A stretch of 21,179 bases of DNA from Saprospiraceae bacterium (GCA_016710115.1 JADJLN010000022.1:1-21179); one strand, 5' to 3'. Shown: positions 8,826 to 18,438, numbered from the stretch's first letter. Translations and numbers: made by a program. The notes: generated from the letters alone by a model not told the origin.

Positions 8826-10461
8826 ATGAATATTCTCGAAAAAGTTGGTCTGATCTATCATATTCTCAGATGGCGGTTCACCGGATAAAAAGACCTTTGA
8901 TCATCATCCGGGGCCGCTACTCACCCAAAATTTATCACCGCGAGGAAGCAGCAGTGCGCATCCAACCCGGGCAGACCGTTTCTCTTGCGGGTTTGCAGGT
9001 ACAGCCGTGTTCTGTTTTTTCTGGGCGATCCGGGAGCGGTACAAGCGCGAAGGATCTCCGGGAGATTAACTTTGGATCAATGTTGCCGCACAGGGTGGGC
9101 GGGGCAAGGTTCCCGGCACTGTGGAAGAGCTGGATCTCCCGGGATTGTTGACGACCTACATTGCCGGCCATGTGGAAACAACCCGGGCACAGTTGCAGAT
9201 GGCGCAGGACGACCAACTGGATCTCCATACACTCCCGCAAGGGGTCATGACTTTCCTCCTGGAGGCTCAGGCTGATGGGAAAGTGGAAATCAGATCAGAA
9301 GTCGGTCTGGGGACGATGCTGGACCCACGGGTTAGGCTGGGCAGCCGTGTGCTGAAGGGCAGTTCTAAACAGTTTGTACGGGCGGATAATGATGCGTTGA
9401 TCTATACCATGCCCCGGATCGATCATGCTCTGATGAATGCACCCTATGCTGATAGCGAGGGGAATATATATTTCCACGATGCGGCTTCGATCAATGAAAA
9501 TCGCGAAGCCGCTGCTGCTGCTCGAGCGAATGGCGGATCTGTTATGGTCACTGTTGCACAGATCATTGATCACGAGGAAAGCCGCATTTCCATGCGATCC
9601 GAAGAAGTGGATTACATTATTGTCCATCCATATAACGAACAATCTGCAGGCATCCGTCAAAGCAGGTATTGGGCTTCACTCACACCGGAAGGAAAAGTGG
9701 ATCCCATCCGGGAAATGCGTCGCACGCGGTTCATTAACGCATTGCTGAAGATCACTCCCGTTCGCAAGGAAGTGGATGATGTTTTCTGTCGCATGGCCGC
9801 GGACCTCATTCTCCGGGTTGTCCCTGAAGGAGCGATGGCCAATATCGGAGTCGGGTATCCCGAACATGTGGTCTGGCAGATACTGGAAAAAGGAAAAGCA
9901 GATCATCTCCGGTTTACCACGGAAGCCGGGTCCTTTGGCGGGATACCGCAACCGGGTATTTTTTTCGGAGCAGCGATCATGCCAGAGAAACTGATCTCTT
10001 CTGCAGAGATGTTTCACCTGTATGAAGAGCATCTGGGGCTAGCCATTCTGGGATTTGCCCAGGTGGATGAAACCGGGAATGTGAATGCCAGTTTGAAAGG
10101 AGATCGCATCCAGGATACAGTTGGTCCCGGAGGGTTTATGGATATCGTTTATGGGGCGAAGGTGGTCGTATTTGTGGGGAGCTGGCATGCAAATGCGCAG
10201 TATGCAGTGAAGTCTGGCAGGGTGATCATGGTCAAATCGGGCAAACCCAAATTTGTGAGACAGGTGGATCAGGTTACCTTTTCTGCCAGAGAAGCGTTAC
10301 GACTTGGAAAGACCGTGTACTATGTGTCCCACGTCGGTATTTTCAAGCTGTCACCAGAGGGCCTGGTCCTGACACAAATTGCTCCGGGGATCGATGTCCA
10401 ACGAGATATTGTCAGGATGTGTGAAGCCCGGTTGATCATCCCGGATGCCATTCCCCAGTAG
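8826..10461 (+). pseudogene. YdiF-type acyl-CoA:acetate/3-oxoacid CoA-transferase; intact from 9121, frame-disrupted at the 5' end
   Basis: This enzyme transfers CoA between acyl-CoA and a free carboxylic acid through a glutamyl-CoA thioester. It is the fused alpha-beta class I form. From 9121 to 10461 it is a clean 446-codon frame. TTEAGSFGGIPQPG holds the catalytic Glu (codon 9922-9924) in the usual E-x-G-x-x-GG setting. Other conserved pieces are GVMTFLLEA, MANIGVGYPEHVVWQI, FGAAIMPEKLISSAEMF, GNVNASLKG and VTFSAREALRLGKTVYYVSH. Upstream, other frames give IQPGQTVSLAG and INVAAQGGRGKVPGTVEELD, so the real start is upstream of 9121. The ATG at 8826 (MNILEKVGLIYHILRWRFTG) is the best candidate, giving about 545 residues. 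Frame changes are near 8885, 8930, 8995, 9025 and 9065. It follows the ThDP lyase by 26 bases. The physiological CoA donor is unknown. Formyl-CoA from the lyase is a plausible but untested substrate. Confidence 0.85.
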
Positions 10462-10519
10462 AATGGATGTATGCCTGAAGTGGGCAATCACCCGCCTTTT
10501 ATGCACGAAACCTGCAGGA

Positions 10520-12723
10520 TCAACGAATGACCTGGACTTCGCCCTGGTGCTGTTTTGTTTCTCCCCAGTAATCGACGTAATTCAACTGCCACACATAGAT
10601 GCCCGGGTCCAATGGTTCTCCATTTCGGGTGCCATCCCATTCTACTTCATCATCCGCGGTTTCAAATACGAGGTTTCCCCAACGATCAAAGACTTGAAAT
10701 TCGATGTTTTCCAATCCTCTGGATGTCAGCAAGCGAAAGCCATCATTGAATCCATCGAAGTTGGGGCTGAAGGCGGTGGGTGCATAGATCCGGTAAACCG
10801 GTTCGATTTCTACAAACCGGACAATACTGTCATAACAGCCGGCGGCATTAGATACCTCCAGGATAACCGGGAAGATGCCAATATCCGGGAAGGAAAAGCT
10901 GGTGTAAGGGGAGCTGTTTGTATAGAGCCCGGGTATGGTCCAATGGAAAACCTCGCCGTTTTTAGATTGATTCATGAAGGTCACCAATGGATTGTCCTCT
11001 GTAATCCGGGTTTCCGGCGTATAGCTGAAATCAGCTTCAACGGGGAAGCGTGTCAGGATCAAGTCGTTCGACAGAAGACTCTGTTTGCAATTCAATGGGG
11101 AAGTGATGGTCAATCCCACGTCAAAGGAACCAGGCGTGGTGTAGGTATGTGTCGGGATAGTGCCGGAACCGGTAGACCCGTCACCAAATGTCCATTCGAG
11201 GTTATATTCGGAAGTGATGGGAGAGGAGGTGTTCACAAATTGTGCAAAAACGGGGAGACAACCCATGTCGGGATCATGAACAAAAGAGATCGGGTCAGGT
11301 AATGGGAACCAATCCAGAACCTGGGTGATGGTCCGTTCACAACCAAAGGTGTCGGTCGCGGTAAAAGAGGGTGTATAGACCCCCAGGGCTTTATACGCAT
11401 ATTGGGTCGTGGCGCCGAAATCCGGAAAAGCCGTCTTGTAATTCCATGTGATGCTGGTCAGCGCGGCCGGATCGCGATTGACCGTTGCTGCAAACGTAAA
11501 TGGGTCCCACAAGCAGGAATCGCCCGTGATGGACATTGACCCTTCCAGTTCCGGGGTGACCACGATCTCAATCGAGGTGGTATCGGTGCAGGACAGGCCG
11601 GGGTTGGCGACCAGTTTGCCGAAATACAAGCCCGGTTGAGGAAAGGTCATTTTCAGTGTATCCGAAGTCTGGATGACCACCGGAACCTGAGAGCCGGTAT
11701 CGACAAGCCAGGAGATGTCGGCAATCTTGTTGACCGGTGTGCTTTTGTTGATGAGGGTGAGGACAGATTTGCCACAGATCAGCGCTTTTCCACCATACAG
11801 GATATCCGCCGGGATCTCGATCTCTGCGTTGATCGCCTGGACACAGGCAACGATGTTGAATTGAAAATCCCGTTGTGTGATGGAAAGAACTTCACCATTC
11901 CTGTACTCGGTTACACAGACGCCGACCACGTATTGACCTCGGATGGTGGAAAGCCGAAAATTTCACCGGTGATCGGGTCGATCGATACTTTGTGGATTGC
12001 CCCCGACCGGATTGTTCTGGGAAAAGGCCACTGGAAGGATACACCGTCATAGGGCGGTTTGGATTCCGGATTCGGGGCGACATTATTTTCGAGCCGCCAT
12101 AGAGTGGGGTGCAAAAGGAATAACCAGCGAATCGCCGTCCTTGTCTGTGGCGCTGTGATCAAACCGGAGTGTGTCGTTGACACAGATCGCGATGGTGGGA
12201 AATCCTGAAATGTGGGACTGCTGTTGCATTCCTGCTGCGCCAACGGAGTGATCTCTACGGCATAGGTGGCGCCGACATCTCCCGGTGTGATGATGTTGGA
12301 GATCGTCCCGTTGCGACAGCATCGCTGATAGGCAATAAAATAACTCTTATCACTCGGTATCAGGTTGACTGTAAACGTGTACAAACCTTCTTCTACATAC
12401 ATTTGCAGGTGCCGTCAGGCAGGATTGGACACCACCGGATCGATCTTCGTGATATCAGGTGAACCGATATTCGGTGTACCCATGTTCTGGGCATTCTGTC
12501 CGGAACCGAGATAGATGGTGACCCGGGCGGATTGAGCTCCGGACTGCCATCAAACCCGGCTTGGCGGAATAACAATCCCGGTAAACGCGCATGGTAATCC
12601 GGTACTGGTTGTTTCCGGGCATTCGTAAGTCATCTCACCACCAACAATATGTGTGGCCCGGAGCGAGGTTACGGATAGCATCAATCCGGATAGTATGGTA
12701 AGACAGATGACCAGTTTATTCAT
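10520..12723 (-). pseudogene. Large secreted protein with PKD-like domains and T9SS type B (gliding-motility-associated) C-terminal domain; 3' two-thirds intact
   Basis: This is a surface-exported protein. The start (ATG at 12723) gives the signal peptide MNKLVICLTILSGLMLSVTS, then ATHIVGGEMTYEC, the N-terminus typical of this Bacteroidota family. The middle has YFIAYQRCCRNGTISNII, AICVNDTLRFDHSATDKDGD and GVCVTEYRNGEVLSITQRDF. Later come PKD-like repeats (LEWTFGDGSTGSG...PTHTYTTPGSFDVGLTI). The type B sorting domain at the C-terminus starts YAPTAFSPNFDGFNDGF and includes FQVFDRWGNLVFET and LDPGIYVWQLNYVDYWGE, ending QVIR. From about 11929 down to 10520 the frame is clean (469 codons). Upstream, frame changes occur near 12580, 12400, 12230, 12100 and 11930. 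The reconstructed length is about 730 residues. It converges on the CoA-transferase, with a 58-base gap between stops. Its ligand or role is unknown; T9SS export and cell-surface attachment are inferred from the tail. Confidence 0.9.
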
Positions 12724-13440
12724 TCCGAGTTGACATTCGACGTTTAACAGCGCTCCTTTCAGGGAAATGGTTGAATGGGTAAATTGGTTGTGGAAATAGA
12801 AATCGAAGATACTGGTTTTCGACATGATAAACCCGAGTCAAAACCGCTGGGATCAGCACGATCGGGTCGCCATCGTGTTCTGAAGGTCAAAAGGGCCAAA
12901 CTGTTTGTTACAGGAGACCTACCAAACCCGAGGAATGAGGAATTGGGTGCCTTCGTGGTGTACAGGTCCCATTCGGTGCCAGTATGCCGCATCTCGATTT
13001 CTTCCCGTTTGCGCGCAGGATCAATACCGGCAAAGGATCATAGTTGCCGAATGGCTAGCCAGTTATTTGTCGCCAATGCGGGGCCAGCCAGTCCAACCAT
13101 CATTCCAATGGTGAACGCATGGCGAATATGGGCGATAAGGCCCCGGGTTGATAAGAGTGATCGCCCGGATGGATCTGGAACATCTGCCGGCCAGAGGGAC
13201 CAAAGCCCAGAACAACAGGAGAAAGCTGAATCGAACACGGCAAGAGAGATTCAGGCATGTGCCGAGATCGGAAGGTAAAGGCCAATCGATCTACCCAATT
13301 GGATGCAAGAAGGATAAACATACCGCGAGCGGTAGAGGCGATCGAAAGGCGGTGGCAGGGGAGCGCAAGAGTTGGATTTTCGTCTTGCAAATTAAATTCG
13401 CGCTGTGGATAAGAGGAGGATTCAGATCACCATTGAGCTA
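12724..13440. other. About 700 bases with unresolved coding remnants
   Basis: No family could be recognised. The minus strand reads in several frames with hydrophobic stretches, such as FTIGMMVGLAGPALATNNW (around 13050-13110) and a LILLASNWVDRLAFTF-like piece (around 13280-13320). This suggests a damaged gene, possibly for a membrane protein, upstream of the type B protein. The plus strand has a 167-codon open stretch whose composition does not look protein-like. I would not name a product. Confidence 0.3.
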
Positions 13441-13462
13441 TTTCTAACAGGATAGAAAGGCA

Positions 13463-13495
13463 TAAAAAATGGGATGAGCCATCGGCCCGCACCCC
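13463..13495 (-). terminator. Rho-independent terminator downstream of the small membrane protein
   Basis: Read on the minus strand, GGGGTGCGGGCC-GAT-GGCTCATCCC forms a GC-rich stem with two single-base bulges and two G-U pairs. ATTTTTTATG follows at once. It lies about 38 bases beyond the stop of the small membrane protein gene at 13533. The bulges could be sequencing errors in an originally cleaner stem. Confidence 0.6.
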
Positions 13496-13532
13496 ACGCA
13501 CTTAGGTTGTTTCGTTTAGCAGAAGGGAATGG

Positions 13533-13944
13533 CTAGTTGCCCCGACCAAGCATCCACGCTGCCACGCCACCGATAATGGCAGAAACAACAGCCAAGTAGC
13601 AACAATGTCTGACTAGGCGCCATTCAACGACATATTCGTTCATGCGCTACGCATGGTCAGATCCCGGGAGGCAGCCGTAATCAGACCAATTATACCTCCT
13701 GCCTTGGCGCCAGTAAAGGCTGTGGTAATATTACGCCCAACGACCATAAAGATAGGCTAGAAGAAACCGAAAAGGAGGTTGCCAACGATCAGGGCCCGCA
13801 GATCGTTAGACACGGCTGACTCCGGTAGCCGTGCCTGCCATGGTGTCTTCCATTCCGCCAGATCATCCCCAGACGATCCAGCCTGGAAAAATGCAACTTG
13901 ATTCCGGCGACTAGACCGGAGATGAGAATTTTGTTGGTACTCAT
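13533..13944 (-). pseudogene. Small integral membrane protein (DUF1761-like), frame-disrupted
   Basis: The start MSTNKILISGLVAGI (ATG at 13944) opens a first transmembrane helix. Further fragments in other frames are RALIVGNLLFGFF (about 13758-13801), NITTAFTGAKAGGIIGLITA (about 13672-13732) and a last helix ending in ML.GRGN-like residues before the stop at 13533-13535. The order and spacing fit four membrane helices in about 137 residues. They resemble a common uncharacterised Bacteroidota family (DUF1761-like) that I know only by pattern. Frame changes occur near 13890, 13840, 13760, 13735, 13640 and 13590. A terminator follows directly. It shares a strand with the E2-like gene, with about 190 bases between them, so co-transcription is possible. 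Function unknown. Confidence 0.55.
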
Positions 13945-14137
13945 AACATGTTGGCTTTGGTGAATAAAGTTGGTCGAATATGCAAACACCTTAATAATAT
14001 CACGCATGTCTCCTGGCCAAAAGCCGAAATTTGAACGCAACCCTAACCCAGATGCCGGGATAAGATTCTGCTCCAGGAGGACGAGTTCAGGATTGGTCCT
14101 GAAGATCAACTCCGGGTGCTGAATCCAGAGAGGGCAT

Positions 14138-14947
14138 TCAGGATTCCAGTTGTTCCGGATGGCGGATTGCCCGTTTGGAGGTAGCGGAACAAAGTCCCTC
14201 CGTGTTGGGCGTCGACCACCCGGTGATCCAGCGTTGCTGAAAGGTTGAGGAGCCGCCTGGGGACGATCTGACCATCGATCACGGCAGGTCTGGTTTGGAC
14301 ACTGCCCATAACCAGTACCATCGGCGTTGGAGATCGGGGAAAGAGCAGGATAGCCACATCCAGACCGATACTTCCGATGTTGAGAAGATCATCGAGCCAA
14401 ACGCATCAGGTTGGATTTCAGTCGAAGGGAACTGCGAAGACCCCATTCGACAATGACATCCTTCTCCAGATAGATACCCAGAATTTTCTTTTTCGAAAAT
14501 GCACCCCAATCTGGCCAGCCGGAAGTTCTTTTTTCTGGCTTCACAGCGCCCTGATCAGCTGTCCGGTGAAGGTGTAAATGCTCGGTCATCCAATCGGCCA
14601 TCTGACTGATCGACATCCGGTCAGCCTCCGGGAGCCGAAGCCGAAGTCATTTGTCTGCCGCGATCCATCAGGACGCTGATGAGGACACTCACTGTTTCCC
14701 GGTGAACCACATGACCACGCGTTTGACGTAGCACAGTTCCGGGACTTCCGACCTCAGTGCTCTTGCCGCCAACAGGATGATGGGAAACATCAGGGATTTT
14801 CAGGCCTTCTTCCCGTTTCCGGATCCACCCATTGTTCAATTCGGTCACATCCAGTTCGACACTCCCAGGAATATCCGGCCGTCTACCGGTTCTCGAAATA
14901 AATAGTCGTCTACAAGACGCCACGGGGTTATTGGGGTTGGTGGGCAT
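14138..14947 (-). pseudogene. Lone 2-oxo acid dehydrogenase E2-type acyltransferase catalytic domain, frame-disrupted
   Basis: This is a CoA-dependent acyltransferase domain of the dihydrolipoamide acyltransferase fold. In different frames it reads MPTNPNNP then WRLVDDYLFREPV (about 14908-14945), PDIPGSVELDVTEL (about 14840-14885), RGHVVHRETVSVLISVLMDR (about 14655-14714), then MVLVMGSVQTRPAVIDGQIV (about 14258-14320). The catalytic motif is LNLSATLDHRVVDAQ (about 14205-14250). His in DHRxxD is the E2 active-site residue; the usual following Gly is Ala here. The end reads RAIRHPEQLES, then stop at 14138-14140. The length of about 270 residues leaves no room for a lipoyl domain or E1/E3-binding domain. 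It is therefore probably not the E2 of a classical complex but one of the stand-alone family members. Frame changes occur near 14920, 14875, 14790, 14600 and 14400. The substrate is unknown. Confidence 0.75.
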
Positions 14948-16570
14948 TCTATGTGATTAGGGATTGGCCGGTGTGCTGGTAGTTGAGCATAAAACCTGGT
15001 TAATACACGGTAAGCAAGCCGTATTGCGTCCGTTCTGGTCAGGACCACCGGATGCAATAGGTTCCGGGAGGAACCAAAGCCGGACAGCGGGAGTTCTACC
15101 GGACCGCCGGATATCTCGAGCATCGACTGTGAACAGGGCGACTGAAGAGGTCTATGATCTCGAACAGGCCGGATGGAGATGCGTCTCCAGATTGTATGGT
15201 CAACGTGCCCGTCATCGACCGGGGTTCGGAAAGGGGATCAGGTGCTACGTGCTTGATGCGGGTCATTTATCGGTGCCTGTGAACCGTACGGTGTCGGGAT
15301 GTTGGTGATCCAAGTGCCGCGATGAGCACTGTTGAATGACCACCTTCCGTTTCTGCTGTCGTATAATCCTGACAGATCGCAGGAGATCTGCCGAATCATC
15401 CGGATGATCCTCCATCTGTCCTGTCTGGCTGATATGGGGAACGCCAGCCGATTATCGCAGGGTACTCACACGGTCTGTATGGCTCAGGATAATAACAAAT
15501 CGAAGCAGGATCCGGTCGTTGTATCACATCACGCGAGCGCGCAATTGTTGATGTAAACTGATAGAAAACTGCACTGGTGCCGATTCCTGAGCAAGGGGAT
15601 GCGGTCCAATAGATTAAACTGGTTGTCGGGGTACTGCGCAATTTGCGATTCGGTCGTAGATGTCAGGCGAGGCCGCCTGATCTTTCAAAGAAATGCGGTC
15701 TGGGGATCCGCGTATGGTTTCATCACTTCCGTGACGTTGAGATCAGGAAAACTGAAAGGACCAGACATCGACACTGATTACGAAAGCCGGGCCAAGGGTT
15801 TGAATGAAATCACCGGGTCAATTCCTTCCACGACCCAGATTTGAGGACAAAGGTCCGGTTGCTTCCCGGTCATAACGGACCGGATGAGGCGTGAATCTAC
15901 AGCTCCGATCGGGGACCAGACCGGCATCCCAGTCATTCTGGTTGAAGGTTTTCCAATGCCATTCAGCGTCGGGTGTAATCCCGTCTGGCCGAGGCTGGTA
16001 CCTGACTGTGCCAGTGGGGTGCGGTGCAAGGGTAGTTGAGAGGCATCGTGTACGTTTTGGCCGACCGACCGGTCTGAAAAAAGCATGCGGGTATTTCGGG
16101 CAGCTGCCAGATAGGTTTCCGGGGAGTTGGTCAAACAGGGCGACGTCGTCATGGTCAATGATGGATCCGGTTTGTCCTATTGTTGCCACTGTGCAGAGAT
16201 CAAGTTGCAAACTGGCGTATTGATACGGCGTAGCATGTGGTCGAAAATGAGTACGGAAATTAACGATTCTGGTGGCTTAGGTCTACAAATGCAGGAGAAG
16301 CGCGCTAATGGGCTCGTCACGAGGATTAGTCAGTCCGACCTCCACCGTACCCACGAGCCGAAGTACTGCCAATCGCCTTGTTAGGAAGCAGACCGTTCCG
16401 GCATGGCTGAGAAGGGCTGACTTTTCCCCGGCGAATCAATAGTCCAGGGCCTGAAAAGAGGTTGGTCTTAGTCTGGCGGGATCAACGATTAATTTGTGAA
16501 GAATGAAGTACGGATTAGGCATCTTACGAGGTTTACATCCGTCAAGTTCTGTTTCATTGATCTACTGGTT
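14948..16570 (-). other. About 1.6 kb of unresolved coding remnants, mostly on the minus strand
   Basis: No gene could be named. The minus strand carries protein-like pieces in shifting frames. Examples are DAEWHWKTFNQNDWDAGLVP (about 15907-15967), QIWVVEGIDPVISFKPLARL (about 15782-15842), SFPDLNVTEVMKPYADPQTA (about 15694-15754) and IAQYPDNQFNLLDR (about 15600-15642). Their codon use resembles the neighbouring genes, so at least one damaged minus-strand gene of 1 kb or more is likely. It would lie upstream of the E2-like gene. I see no catalytic motif that fixes a family. The plus-strand open stretches (up to 114 codons) look like shadows. Confidence 0.35.
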
Positions 16571-16942
16571 TCATTTCTGGGGTTCGTGTTCGACTGCGAG
16601 GGCCAAAACGGCTGAAAACCGACATTGGCGATCCGGTAGGTGGGTCGGATTTCCGGGTATTCCGTATCGCCTCCCCAGAAATCATCGAGCAAATAGACAC
16701 TGCGCGGATGTTCTCCCGGGACGTCCAGCCAGATGCAGCTAGGCCAGTCCAATATAGGTGATGGCATGCCGATGTCTGTGCCATGCAGAGTTGTCTCCCG
16801 GTTGGAGGCGCGCGTCCGATTCAGTTTTCGCCGTTGCTGTAAACCAGATGATGGTGGGGCTCCTCTTAGACGGGAATGTGGTATCCTGGCACCAAGGAAA
16901 TGGTGCATGCAGAAAAGAAGATAAAAGATGAAGCGGTTTCAT
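16571..16942 (-). pseudogene. Small cupin-like protein with possible signal peptide, frame-disrupted
   Basis: From ATG at 16942 the protein starts MKPLHLLSSFLHAPFPWC, which could be a short export signal. In alternating frames it then reads HHLVYSNGEN, RLQPGDNSAWHRHRHAITYI (16747-16806) and WLDVPGEHPRSVYLLDDFWG (about 16665-16725). These are followed by PTYRIANVGFQPF, and LALAVEHEPQK to the stop at 16571-16573. The PGDNSAWHRHRH stretch looks like cupin motif 1 (PG...xHxH), with histidines that could bind metal. The late 'RIANVG..PF' looks like the second half of the barrel. The length of about 124 residues suits a single-domain cupin. The family call is by pattern and moderately uncertain. 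It is divergent from the OxyR-type gene, with about 540 bases between them. Confidence 0.45.
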
Positions 16943-17190
16943 CGCATAAACATCTGCCATTCACGCGACATTTCGACCGACAACTGTTGAAATTGTCAGC
17001 AGGTATCAAAAAAGCAGATCCCTGAAATGAAGCTTTCCTCAGCACGTTCCTACGTCGATCAGGGGTGATTCAGGACAAGCCAGCAGCCCGCCTACAGCCA
17101 TCAATAACAACAATAACTCCCTATCTTGGCATTGATGCAGTCTATGGGCAGGATCTGGGAGAACTGAAAATGGAGAGAGGAGATGCTACG
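16943..17190. other. Intergenic region between the cupin-like gene and the A/C-rich repeat
   Basis: About 250 bases separate the divergent cupin-like and OxyR-type genes before the low-complexity repeat. I see no open frame of note, no clear promoter matching TAnnTTTG and no strong hairpin. Confidence 0.4.
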
Positions 17191-17343
17191 AGGACAAATT
17201 CAAAGACAAAAACAAATCACAAATAAATTCCAAAGGACAAATCACAAGGCCAAATTCCAAACAAAATTCCAAAGGACAAATAAATTCCAAATTCCAAATC
17301 CAAAACCCAAATTCCAAAAAACCAAATTCAAAACCCCCAAATC
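17191..17343. repeat. A/C-rich degenerate repeat built on AAATTCCAAA
   Basis: About 150 bases consist of irregular copies of AAATTCCAAA joined by GGACAAATCAC-like and AAACCCAAA-like linkers. At least six AATTCCAAA cores are visible, for example near 17223, 17252, 17264, 17283, 17290 and 17311. Both T and G are scarce on this strand. Copy spacing is irregular (7-29 bases), so it is neither a CRISPR nor a clean tandem repeat. It is noncoding and lies upstream of the OxyR-type gene. Confidence 0.8.
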
Positions 17344-17442
17344 AAGAGAACTGAATGACTAGAAACGGAAGGCGTAAAATCGAGGTACGATAGATTCCGC
17401 GTCCTCCAATCTCCACGCTCAACCCTCCCTCCCAACTCTGGA

Positions 17443-17484
17443 AAACCGACAACCGAGCAACTGACAACCGACAACAGCCAACCG
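17443..17484. repeat. Short CAACCGA/CAACTGA repeat tract ending at the OxyR start codon
   Basis: About 40 bases contain five loose copies of (G)ACAACCGA-type words: ACCGACAACCGA, CAACTGACAACCGACAAC and CAGCCAACCG. The tract runs directly into the ATG at 17485, occupying the place where a ribosome-binding site would be. It leaves no purine-rich Shine-Dalgarno. Confidence 0.6.
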
Positions 17485-18405
17485 ATGAACCTCCAGCAAG
17501 CAGGCCACATTGTCGCGGTCGATCAGCGTCGGCATTTCGCTCATGCTGCTTTGAAGCGTGTTTTGTCCCGCAACCGACCCTGAACATGATGATCCGCAAA
17601 CTCGAAGATGAACTGGATACCCGGATTTTTGATCGCGATCGTCAACCGGTGGTCCACCCGAAACGGGGTTCAGGTCATCGAACAGGCGAGGCGTGTGCTT
17701 CGTGAAACAGCCATACCAAGCAGAGATCGTCGAGCGGAGAAAACAGACCCGGAAGGCACATTTGCAGATCGGCATCATCCCAACGCTGGCACCCTATCTG
17801 GTTCCTCTTTTATTCGGTCGCACCACGTCAAGGAGTGCGAAAGTGCAGCTCAAGATCGCGGAGCATACTACAAATGTCCTGCTCGATCTACTGAAGCGGG
17901 GACAAAGCTGGATGTGGGCATACTGGTCCCGCACCTGAACCAACCCAGGTTTCGGGAAACACCCGTGTTTCCATGAAGCCCCTGATGGTCTACAGTTCGC
18001 ACGACCACGATAAACAGTATATTCTGCCCGGAAGAGATTGATCCCAATGAACTCTGGCTGCTGGAGGAGGTCATTGCTTCCGATCGCAGATTCTCAATCT
18101 GTGCGAGTTGCGGAAAACCATTTGACGAGCACGGACTATGCCGCGGGGAGCATCGAGACGTTGATCCGGCTGGTAGAAACGCAGAAAGAGGCATCACCGT
18201 TTTACCAGGCTGATTACGAAAGGTATGAGTCTGAGCCGAAGACGTCTGCTGGTACCCTTCGCCCCACCGGTACCCGTTTCGTGAAGTGAGCACGGTGACA
18301 GATCGGGACCATGTGAAAAAAACACTGATCGATCTGTGCGGCAGAGTCCTGTCCCAATTGACCCGGGAGATCCTGGAAGGCAGGAATTTCATCGGATTGG
18401 AATAA
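17485..18405 (+). pseudogene. oxyR: OxyR-type LysR-family peroxide-responsive regulator, frame-disrupted
   Basis: This is a LysR-type transcription factor. The N-terminal winged-helix domain starts MNLQQ, continues IVAVDQRRHFAHAA and MMIRKLEDELDTRIFDRDRQ, then VIEQARRVL in the linker helix. The ligand-like domain shows IGIIPTLAPYLVPLLFGRTT. The decisive part is EGHCFRSQILNLCEL (about 18066-18110). It has Cys codons at 18075-18077 and 18102-18104, a C-x8-C pair spaced like the disulfide-forming Cys199/Cys208 of E. coli OxyR. One G missing in GAGGAGG(G)T just before it breaks the frame. The C-terminus has TSTDYAAGSIETLIRLVET and REVSTVTDRDHVKKTLIDLC, ending at TAA 18403-18405. The reconstructed length of about 310 residues is normal. 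Frame changes also occur near 17515, 17560, 17650, 17730 and 17900. Typical OxyR targets (catalase, AhpC) are not in the window, so its local target is unknown. Confidence 0.85.
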
Positions 18406-18430
18406 GGTGAGCTGATCGGGTCTTTTGTCG

Positions 18431-18438
18431 TACCTTTG
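18431..18438 (+). promoter_or_regulatory. Bacteroidota -7 promoter element (TACCTTTG) before the desaturase gene
   Basis: TACCTTTG matches the Bacteroidota -7 consensus TAnnTTTG exactly and is followed by C, as is common. It lies 23 bases before the desaturase ATG, with an AAAGGAAG ribosome-binding-like stretch at 18450-18457 in between. The -33 TTTG box is not evident at 19-base spacing. Confidence 0.5.

Noticed and set aside
10445..11302. 285-codon open frame on the plus strand
   Set aside because: It lies antisense to the clean, strongly recognisable PKD/type B sorting protein. Its translation shows no domain, so it is a shadow frame.
12775..13278. 167-codon open frame on the plus strand
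   Set aside because: It is rich in Arg/Ser/Pro with no hydrophobic core pattern or motif. It more likely mirrors minus-strand remnants.
17191..17343. Possible CRISPR array
   Set aside because: Copies are short, degenerate and irregularly spaced (7-29 bases), with no unique spacers and no cas genes.
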